From positions 1 through 12,427 of the forward strand of contig JAFGWD010000020.1 in the NCBI GenBank assembly GCA_016937315.1: 12,427 nt of DNA, read 5' to 3'. A program made the position numbers and the translations under genes. Each line of letters starts with the position of its first letter. The first letter of the stretch is position 1. Below are positions 7,116 through 12,427 of this stretch, one piece after another. The DNA is from Rhodospirillaceae bacterium. Its GTDB lineage: Bacteria > Pseudomonadota > Alphaproteobacteria > Rhodospirillales > Rhodospirillaceae. Under the pieces are notes generated by a model. That model was not told the DNA's origin. It made no database searches and worked only from the letters and a program-made list of their open reading frames with translations.

Positions 7116-7879
7116 AATCCCTGTTTTTATCCCTGGCCAATCTTCTCGCCTGGATCTGGCGACTTCTCCCCGCAAGTTTGCGTACCGGCCTGCTGACTGG
7201 ACTGTTTGTCCTCGACTCCCGTCACCCCGATCCACGTCAAGGATTGCGGCGCCTGCTGACCTTGCGCGACCGGCTGGATTTGGTGATCAACGAACGAGCC
7301 ATGGCCCTTGGCCACGGGGAGCATCCAAAGCACCGTCTGACCGCGTACCACCAATTCTTCATTGATCGCACCACCAATACCGACCGTATTCTTGATGTCG
7401 GTTGTGGTTATGGCGCGGTAGCCCGCGACATTGCCCTTGCCCACCCCGCAGCCACTGTCGTCGGTATGGATTATGATGCACCGCGACTGGCACAAGCTCT
7501 GGCATCGGACAATCCGCCCAACTTGAGCTTTGTTGCCGGAGATGCCACCCAAACCGTTCCCGAGGGAGACTGGTCGGTGGTCGTCCTGTCCAACGTTCTA
7601 GAACACATTTCTGACCGGGTTCGTTTCCTGAAATCCCTGATCACCGCCACCGGCGCACCAAAGTTCCTGATCCGAGTGCCTCTGTTTGAGCGGGACTGGC
7701 AGATGGCGCTGCGCCGTGAGTTGGCGATCAACTATTTCTCAGACGACGACCATAAGATCGAACATACCCTAACCGAATTCACCAACGAACTCGACCAAGC
7801 GGGTCTACGCATTGTCGAAGTAACCACGCCATGGGGGGAAATCTGGGCCACCTGCCAACGCAAGGAAGCAGACAGATAA
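7112..7879 (+). CDS. Class I SAM-dependent methyltransferase
   Basis: A methyltransferase of 255 residues. Motif I is ILDVGCGYG (93-101), the acidic strand 2 end is VVGMDYD (116-122), VAGDA is at 141-145, and VVLSNVLEHI (157-166) is the motif IV region. Together they give a standard class I SAM fold starting near residue 85. The first 35 residues are rich in Leu, Trp and Phe (SLFLSLANLLAWIWRLLP, then TGLLTGLFVL) and may form a membrane-associating helix pair. This would suit an enzyme acting on lipid-linked glycan, which is inference. It starts at GTG, overlapping the previous stop (GTGA), with GGAG at 7100-7103 spaced 8 bases away. It is the second methyltransferase of the cluster and is not obviously close to the one at 1923. 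The substrate is unknown; a sugar hydroxyl or a chain end are both possible. Confidence 0.85.
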   Translation: MKSLFLSLANLLAWIWRLLPASLRTGLLTGLFVLDSRHPDPRQGLRRLLTLRDRLDLVINERAMALGHGEHPKHRLTAYHQFFIDRTTNTDRILDVGCGYGAVARDIALAHPAATVVGMDYDAPRLAQALASDNPPNLSFVAGDATQTVPEGDWSVVVLSNVLEHISDRVRFLKSLITATGAPKFLIRVPLFERDWQMALRRELAINYFSDDDHKIEHTLTEFTNELDQAGLRIVEVTTPWGEIWATCQRKEADR

Positions 7880-8754
7880 TGACCGACACCCCCCTGATCA
7901 GTATTGTTATCCCCTGTTACAACAGTGGCCGCACCCTACCGCAGACACTGGCCTCGGTACGCGCCCAGACTCACCAGCCTCTTGAGGTGATTGTGGTCGA
8001 TGATGGCTCCACCGATCCGGAAACCGTGGCACTGCTGGACTCACTAACCGATATCAAACTGGTCAGGCAAGCCAATCAGGGGCTACCCGCAGCACGCAAC
8101 ACCGGATTTCGTAACGCAACCGGCACCTACGTTCTGCCTCTGGATTCTGATGACTGGCTGGACCCAACCGCAATAGAGAAACTGCTGGCGGCCTTGCGCA
8201 GCAACCCGAGTGCTGATTTCGCCTTCAGTTACATCCAGATGGAAGGCGAATGCTGCGGCACTCTGGCCAAGAACTTCAATTTTTTTGAACAGCTTTTTGT
8301 CAATCAACTGCCCTACTGCCTGCTGTTGCCTCGCGCCCTGTGGTTGGCCGTTGGCGGATATGATGAAACCATGCGCCGGGGGTATGAAGACTGGGAATTT
8401 AATATCAGGCTCGGAGGCCATAGGAATTTTGGTGTGGTTGTCCACGAACCCCTATTCCACTACCGCGTCAGCAGCGGCGGGATGTTGCTAGCAACGTCCA
8501 GTCACTTGCATGGTCAGTTGTGGCGAAACATACAGGCACGAAACCCCGCTCTCTACAGCTGGAACGCGTTGTGGTCATCATGGAAAGTCTGGCGAAAAAG
8601 CCCATCCACCTACCCCTTATGGATTTATTTCATCTGGCTGTTTCTACACCACAAGCTTCCACACACTCTATTCCAGAGACTCTTCCGGTTTCTGCTACAA
8701 CACTCCCATGGGCGCCGGGTGACTCATGCCTCCCGCGTTCAAGCCCCTACCTAA
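7879..8754 (+). CDS. Glycosyltransferase family 2 (GT-A fold)
   Basis: An inverting GT-A glycosyltransferase of 291 residues. The N-terminus ISIVIPCYNSGRTLPQTLAS (7-26) is the family 2 opening. The nucleotide-binding VVDDGSTD is at 39-46, the GLPAARNTG segment at 68-76, and the metal-binding DSDD at 89-92. The acceptor-side acidic pair is Glu170-Asp171 in GYEDWEFNIRLGG, the usual place for the catalytic base. A hydrophobic, aromatic stretch near 245-258 (YPLWIYFIWLFLHH) and a basic tail suggest attachment to the inner membrane. The start at 7879 shares one base with the methyltransferase stop (TAATG). AGGA is 12 bases upstream, so coupling probably matters. An in-frame ATG at 7831 would only add out-of-family sequence inside the methyltransferase gene. 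This is the last gene of the left block. Confidence 0.9.
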   Translation: MTDTPLISIVIPCYNSGRTLPQTLASVRAQTHQPLEVIVVDDGSTDPETVALLDSLTDIKLVRQANQGLPAARNTGFRNATGTYVLPLDSDDWLDPTAIEKLLAALRSNPSADFAFSYIQMEGECCGTLAKNFNFFEQLFVNQLPYCLLLPRALWLAVGGYDETMRRGYEDWEFNIRLGGHRNFGVVVHEPLFHYRVSSGGMLLATSSHLHGQLWRNIQARNPALYSWNALWSSWKVWRKSPSTYPLWIYFIWLFLHHKLPHTLFQRLFRFLLQHSHGRRVTHASRVQAPT

Positions 8755-8780
8755 CCCCCCTTTCCCAGCGCTCCGTCCAC

Positions 8781-8808
8781 CTTGGCGAGAGTCACCGCCG
8801 ACTGTAAT
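8781..8808 (+). promoter_or_regulatory. Weak promoter candidate in the only intergenic gap
   Basis: TTGGCG (8782-8787, four of six matches to the -35 consensus) and TGTAAT (8803-8808, five of six to -10) are separated by 15 bases, which is shorter than the ideal 17. A start site near 8815 would give a short leader before the ribosome binding site at 8822. The 82-bp gap (8755-8836) is the only non-coding stretch in the window large enough for a promoter. I see no hairpin plus T-run that would end the upstream operon here. Confidence 0.3.
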
Positions 8809-8824
8809 TCATCTCATGAATGAG
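8807..8824. repeat. Overlapping inverted repeats upstream of the regulator
   Basis: ATTCAT-CTC-ATGAAT (8807-8821) is a perfect 6-bp inverted repeat with a 3-bp spacer. CTCAT-GA-ATGAG (8813-8824) is a second, overlapping one. They cover the end of the putative -10 box, the predicted start site and the edge of the ribosome binding site. That is where an autorepressor operator or a small translational hairpin would sit. The function is inferred only from position; short palindromes also occur by chance. Confidence 0.4.
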
Positions 8825-8827
8825 GAG
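8822..8827 (+). promoter_or_regulatory. Ribosome binding site deciding a GTG start
   Basis: GAGGAG lies 9 bases before the in-frame GTG at 8837. The ATG at 8816 has no comparable site upstream and itself precedes this one, so the GTG is the better start. Confidence 0.65.
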
Positions 8828-8836
8828 CTATCCGGC

Positions 8837-9469
8837 GTGCCAGAAAAGTCAAAGATACAAACCGAGCTGGATTTTTTTGCAGCTGTAGAAGCAGGCGATA
8901 CGGTCTCGCAGTTGACACTGGCAAAGCGGATCTCGATTTCTGTTGGCTTGGTCAACGCGCTTATTCGCCGCGCCGCCAGCAAAGGCTTCGTGAAAATTAA
9001 AGAAGCCCCAAGAAAACGGTATACGTATTATCTGACCCCGAAAGGTTTTGCCGAAAAAAGCCGTCTCGTCGCCGAGTACCTGGACAACTCGTTAAGCTTT
9101 TTCCGCCGCGCCCGCCGCGAATATGCCGAATCCTTTGTCCATGCCCGCGCCCAAGGCTTGAAACGCATCGCCTTTGTCGGCAGCGGTGAACTGGCTGAAA
9201 TTGCCTTGATGGCCGCCCATGAAGCGGAGATCGACGTGGTTCTCGTGGTAGACCGGACCACAAACAAGGATCGTCTTTATGGCATTACAGTGGCCCACAA
9301 CATTGAGGCCTTGGTTGGCCAAGTGGATGGCGTGGTCATCACCGAGGCTCGTACTCCACAACACACGTTTGACGCCCTCGCGCCACACTTCTCCGGCGCA
9401 ACTCTTCTGACACCTCCCCTGTTGTGCATCGTGAGGCCTCCATCAGAAACGGACCCAGTGCCATCATGA
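8837..9469 (+). CDS. Winged-helix regulator with C-terminal Rossmann-like domain
   Basis: A probable one-component transcription regulator of 210 residues. Residues 5-78 form a MarR-like winged helix: the helix-turn-helix lies in QLTLAKRISISVGLVNALIR (25-44), and the wing is PRKRYTYYLTPKG (58-70). This resembles the small MarR-type regulators associated with exopolysaccharide clusters. Residues 80-105 are helical and basic. Residues 109-185 look like a Rossmann fold: RIAFVGSGELAEIAL with GxGxxA at 115-120, then VVLVVDR and GVVITEAR. The domain may sense a nucleotide, dinucleotide or nucleotide sugar, and is reminiscent of the N-terminal domain of PglD/NeuD acetyltransferases or of Rex-like sensors. 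No acetyltransferase repeat follows. I chose GTG at 8837 for its ribosome binding site; ATG at 8816 (7 residues longer) is the alternative. The stop overlaps the mutase start (ATGA). The position suggests control of the nucleotide-sugar genes, possibly with autoregulation through the inverted repeats upstream. Confidence 0.75.
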   Translation: MPEKSKIQTELDFFAAVEAGDTVSQLTLAKRISISVGLVNALIRRAASKGFVKIKEAPRKRYTYYLTPKGFAEKSRLVAEYLDNSLSFFRRARREYAESFVHARAQGLKRIAFVGSGELAEIALMAAHEAEIDVVLVVDRTTNKDRLYGITVAHNIEALVGQVDGVVITEARTPQHTFDALAPHFSGATLLTPPLLCIVRPPSETDPVPS

Positions 9470-10839
9470 CTCTCACCTGCTTCAAAGCTTACGACATCCG
9501 GGGCCGTGTGCCCGAAGACTTAAACACCGACATTGCCTGGCGGATTGGTCGCGCCTATGCCGACGTGGTCACTCCGGGTTCAGTGGTGGTGGGATTCGAC
9601 GCCCGCTTGGAAAGTCCCGATTTGGCCGAAGCTCTAATCTCTGGTTTGACATCCGCCGGTGTCAACGTGATCAATATCGGCCTGTGTGGAACTGAAGAAG
9701 TGTATTTCCAAACCGCCAACCGGGAAGCCCAAGGGATCGGCGGCGGCATCATGGTCACCGCTAGCCACAACCCCAAGGGCACCAACGGCATGAAGCTGGT
9801 GCGCCGGGGTTCCCGCCCCATTTCCGGCGATACCGGATTAAATGAGATTCGTGACCGAGTGGCGGCTCTGTCTGACGTCACATCACCCTCTGCCGCCACA
9901 GGAACGGTCACTCATGATCCAGACAAGTCCGCCTACATCGCCCATTTGCTCAGTTATCTAGATCTGACAGAACTCAAGCCTCTGACCATTCTCGCCGATC
10001 CCGGCAACGGATGTGCGGGACCGATCATCACCGCCCTTGCCAAGCACCTGCCGTTTCACATCATCCCCGTGCGCGGCGAACCCGATGGCACATTCCCGGA
10101 CGGCATCCCCAACCCGCTGTTGCCGGAAATGCGTGATGTCACAGCAGAAGCCGTCCGGCAGCACAAGGCAGACTTCGGCATCGCCTGGGATGGCGACTGC
10201 GACCGCTGCTTTTTGTTTGATGCGCAAGGCAACTTCATTGAAGGCTATTATCTGGTCGGCCTGCTAGCCGAAGCGATGCTGGTGCGCCACCCCGGGGCAA
10301 AAATCATCCACGATCCGCGTCTGATCTGGAGCACCATCGCCGATGTCACCCGCTGTGGCGGGATCGCCGTACAATGCAAAACCGGCCATGCCTTCATCAA
10401 AGAACGCATGCGTGCCGAAGACGCCATATATGGCGGAGAAATGAGCGGCCATCATTACTTCCGCGATTTTTCCTATTGCGACAGTGGCATGATCCCTTGG
10501 CTGCTGATTGCCGCAATTGTTTGCCGCTCCGGCCTGTCGTTGGCGGAACTGGTCAACCAACGGATGGAGTCTTATCCCTGCAGCGGCGAAATCAATTTCG
10601 AAACAAATGCTCAAGCCGCTACCCAACGTATTCTTGACCACTACCTGCCTCTGGCACAAAACCGCGATGACACCGATGGCATAGGACTGACGTTCTCCGA
10701 CTGGCGATTTAATCTGCGGCAGTCCAATACCGAGCCATTGCTGCGTCTGAATATCGAGACCCGCGGCGATGTCGCGGCCGTTGACAAACACCTGAAACAC
10801 ATCCGCGCCTTAATAGACGCCGCCACCTCGCTGATTTAA
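9466..10839 (+). CDS. manB: Phosphomannomutase/phosphoglucomutase
   Basis: A phosphohexomutase of 457 residues, the family's usual length, that interconverts mannose-6-phosphate and mannose-1-phosphate in the cytoplasm and feeds GDP-mannose synthesis. All four signature regions are present. The phosphoserine loop is TASHNPKGTNG (98-108, catalytic Ser100). The magnesium site is DGDCDR (242-247). The sugar-recognition GGEMSGHHYF is at 323-332, where the GEMSGH form is typical of mannose-accepting and dual-specificity enzymes. The phosphate-binding loop RQSNTEPLLRLNIE is at 418-431. It starts at ATG 9466, overlapping the regulator stop. An in-frame ATG at 9424 would add residues that do not belong to the family. 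The symbol is by role; cpsG, rfbK or exoC/algC are used for relatives. Glucose-phosphate activity is possible. Confidence 0.92.
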   Translation: MTLTCFKAYDIRGRVPEDLNTDIAWRIGRAYADVVTPGSVVVGFDARLESPDLAEALISGLTSAGVNVINIGLCGTEEVYFQTANREAQGIGGGIMVTASHNPKGTNGMKLVRRGSRPISGDTGLNEIRDRVAALSDVTSPSAATGTVTHDPDKSAYIAHLLSYLDLTELKPLTILADPGNGCAGPIITALAKHLPFHIIPVRGEPDGTFPDGIPNPLLPEMRDVTAEAVRQHKADFGIAWDGDCDRCFLFDAQGNFIEGYYLVGLLAEAMLVRHPGAKIIHDPRLIWSTIADVTRCGGIAVQCKTGHAFIKERMRAEDAIYGGEMSGHHYFRDFSYCDSGMIPWLLIAAIVCRSGLSLAELVNQRMESYPCSGEINFETNAQAATQRILDHYLPLAQNRDDTDGIGLTFSDWRFNLRQSNTEPLLRLNIETRGDVAAVDKHLKHIRALIDAATSLI

Positions 10840-10849
10840 GGACCAGTCC

Positions 10850-11839
10850 ATGACACGCACGCAAAACATACCCGCATCCACCTACGATCTTTCAGAAAAA
10901 CGGGTTTGGGTCGCCGGACATAAGGGTATGGTCGGCGCAGCCATCGCCCGCCGCTTGCAGGAAGAAGCATGCACGATACTGACCGCTGACCGCGCCACCG
11001 TGGACCTGACCCGCCAAGACGCAGTGGAACGCTGGCTGGAGACCCACCGGCCCGATGCGATTTTTCTTGCCGCCGCTAAGGTTGGCGGCATCTATGCCAA
11101 CAGCCATCTGCCCGCCGAATTTCTCTACGACAACCTGATGATTGCCGCCAACATCATTCACGCTGCGCATAAGCTGGGGATTGAACGCCTGCTATTCTTA
11201 GGCTCATCGTGCATCTATCCGCGACAAGCACCACAGCCGATCCCGGAGGATGCTTTACTCACCGGGCCATTGGAACCCACCAACGAGTGGTACGCCCTGG
11301 CGAAAATCGCGGGCATCAAACTCTGCCAATCCTACCGCCGCCAATATGGCCGCAACTACATTTCCGCCATGCCTACCAATTTATACGGCCCCGGTGACAA
11401 CTTTCATCCCCAGTACAGCCACGTTCCCGCAGCCTTGTTGAGCCGCTTTCATGAAGCCAAATCAAATGGCATCACAGACGTGGAAATTTGGGGAACGGGA
11501 ACCCCCTTGCGTGAATTTCTACACGTAGACGATCTCGCAGATGCCTGCGTCTTCTTGATGCAGACCTATTCCGGAGAAGAGATTGTCAACATCGGCTCTG
11601 GAGAAGAAGTCACGATTGCCAACTTTGCCCGACAAGTTGCCACAACCGTCGGCTATACGGGCGGTTTGCGTTTTGACACCTCCCGCCCCGACGGACCGCC
11701 ACGCAAACTGGTCGACAGCCGCCGCTTAAAATCTCTAGGTTGGGAACCGCAGATTCCACTAGAGGAAGGATTGCGCGGCTATTACAAGTGGTTCCTCGAA
11801 AACAGCTCTACGCTCCGTGACGGCTACACGAAGGGATAA
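10850..11839 (+). CDS. fcl: GDP-L-fucose synthase
   Basis: A bifunctional 3,5-epimerase/4-reductase of 329 residues that converts GDP-4-keto-6-deoxy-mannose to GDP-L-fucose with NADPH. The cofactor loop is GHKGMVG (23-29) and the family marker AAAKVGGIYAN lies at 74-84. The catalytic residues line up with the Escherichia coli enzyme at a constant shift of 12: Ser119, Cys121, Tyr148, Lys152 and His191 correspond to Ser107, Cys109, Tyr136, Lys140 and His179. The extra length is an N-terminal extension of about 12 residues. TNLYGPGDNFHP and GTGTPLREFLHVDD are also characteristic. TAAGGA at 10837-10842, overlapping the mutase stop, is 7 bases before this ATG. It sits immediately upstream of the canonical dehydratase that makes its substrate. 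Also known as wcaG. Confidence 0.95.
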   Translation: MTRTQNIPASTYDLSEKRVWVAGHKGMVGAAIARRLQEEACTILTADRATVDLTRQDAVERWLETHRPDAIFLAAAKVGGIYANSHLPAEFLYDNLMIAANIIHAAHKLGIERLLFLGSSCIYPRQAPQPIPEDALLTGPLEPTNEWYALAKIAGIKLCQSYRRQYGRNYISAMPTNLYGPGDNFHPQYSHVPAALLSRFHEAKSNGITDVEIWGTGTPLREFLHVDDLADACVFLMQTYSGEEIVNIGSGEEVTIANFARQVATTVGYTGGLRFDTSRPDGPPRKLVDSRRLKSLGWEPQIPLEEGLRGYYKWFLENSSTLRDGYTKG

Positions 11840-11846
11840 GGACAAG

Positions 11847-12427
11847 ATGGCGATGAAACGCGCACTGATTACCGGCGTGACCGGCCAGGATGGAGCCTAT
11901 CTGTCCGAACTGCTTCTCGAAAAAGGCTATGAAGTCCACGGCGTAAAACGTCGGTCTTCGTCTTTTAACACCGGACGCATCAATCATTTGTACCAGGACC
12001 CGCACACCACCGGTGCTCGCTTCCTGCTGCATTATGGTGATTTGACCGACGCCACCAACCTGATTCGACTCGTGCAGGAAATCCAGCCGGATGAAATCTA
12101 CAATCTGGCCGCACAAAGCCACGTTCAAGTCAGTTTCGAAACCGCTGAATACACGGCAAATTCAGACGCCTTAGGGACCTTGCGCCTGTTGGAAGCAATC
12201 CGCATCGTTGGCCTGGAGAAAAAGACCCGCTTTTACCAAGCCTCCACATCAGAGCTCTATGGCAAGGTTCAAGAAACCCCACAGAGTGAGACCACTCCGT
12301 TCTATCCGCGCAGCCCCTATGCCGTGGCCAAACTCTATGCCTATTGGATCACTGTCAATTACCGTGAAGCCTATGGCATGCACGCCTCCAACGGCATCTT
12401 GTTCAACCATGAAAGCCCAATTCGTGG
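11847..12427 (+). CDS. gmd: GDP-mannose 4,6-dehydratase, canonical (3' end cut by window)
   Basis: Converts GDP-D-mannose to GDP-4-keto-6-deoxy-D-mannose, the substrate of the adjacent GDP-L-fucose synthase. The visible 193 residues are textbook: TGVTGQDG (9-16) for NADP, the RRSSSFNTGR loop (35-44) used in cofactor binding across the tetramer interface, LAAQSHVQVSF (87-97), and the catalytic Thr134 and Glu136 of TSELYG with Tyr158 and Lys162 of YAVAK. These match E. coli Thr132, Glu134, Tyr156 and Lys160 with a shift of 2. The frame is open at the right edge, just after FNHESPIR; the full protein should be near 350-370 residues. Two starts are possible. AAGGA (11838-11842) is 4 bases from the ATG at 11847 and 10 from the ATG at 11853, so the first two residues are uncertain. 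Confidence 0.95.
   Translation, partial: MAMKRALITGVTGQDGAYLSELLLEKGYEVHGVKRRSSSFNTGRINHLYQDPHTTGARFLLHYGDLTDATNLIRLVQEIQPDEIYNLAAQSHVQVSFETAEYTANSDALGTLRLLEAIRIVGLEKKTRFYQASTSELYGKVQETPQSETTPFYPRSPYAVAKLYAYWITVNYREAYGMHASNGILFNHESPIR

Noticed and set aside
8280..8286. Run of seven T in the GT2 gene as a possible slippage site
   Set aside because: Too short for a convincing phase-variable tract, the frame is intact, and it codes for an ordinary Asn-Phe-Phe segment.
8726..8836. Upstream extension of the regulator to the ATG at 8726
   Set aside because: The added 37 residues are Pro-rich and unlike any domain, the start would overlap the GT2 gene, and a much better ribosome binding site precedes the GTG at 8837.
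8755..8836. Terminator after the GT2 gene
   Set aside because: No stable hairpin followed by a T-run is visible; the region after the stop is a C-rich stretch.
10264..10800. Long antisense reading frame (178 codons) opposite the mutase gene
   Set aside because: It lies wholly opposite a well conserved phosphohexomutase with all active-site motifs, shows no recognisable domain and is explained by codon bias in GC-rich DNA.

Overview
The window is a stretch of a surface-polysaccharide (O-antigen, capsule or exopolysaccharide) gene cluster from a Gram-negative bacterium. Base composition (moderately high GC), dense stop/start overlaps and the gene types fit a proteobacterium, and an alphaproteobacterium (Rhodospirillales-like) seems most likely. 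That placement is an impression from composition and protein style, not from a marker gene. All twelve genes lie on the + strand and fill almost the whole window. There are no RNA genes, insertion sequences, CRISPR arrays or obvious terminators.

Left block (1-8754): eight tightly coupled genes. In order they are a 5'-truncated GT4-type glycosyltransferase (1-893), a second GT4-like glycosyltransferase (890-1912), a class I SAM methyltransferase starting at TTG (1923-2729), a divergent GDP-mannose 4,6-dehydratase paralogue (2726-3733), a GT4 glycosyltransferase (3727-4842), a 758-residue protein made of two tandemly duplicated glycosyltransferase units (4839-7115), a second SAM methyltransferase starting at GTG (7112-7879), and a GT2 glycosyltransferase (7879-8754). 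Most junctions are ATGA, GTGA or TAATG overlaps, as expected for one translationally coupled operon that assembles and decorates an oligosaccharide repeat.

Right block (8837-12427): after the only real intergenic gap (82 bp) come a winged-helix regulator with a C-terminal Rossmann-like domain (8837-9469), a phosphomannomutase/phosphoglucomutase (9466-10839), GDP-L-fucose synthase (10850-11839) and a canonical GDP-mannose 4,6-dehydratase cut by the window end (11847-12427). The last three make mannose-1-phosphate and convert GDP-mannose to GDP-L-fucose. The intervening mannose-1-phosphate guanylyltransferase is not in the window. The gap carries a weak promoter candidate and overlapping inverted repeats just upstream of the regulator, which could be an autoregulatory operator.

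The most unusual items are the in-frame double glycosyltransferase, whose two halves align without gaps at a constant 1167-bp offset except for one strongly diverged block; the dehydratase paralogue that keeps the catalytic residues but has lost the usual Arg-rich cofactor/tetramer loop; and the regulator with a nucleotide-binding-like domain placed directly ahead of the nucleotide-sugar genes.
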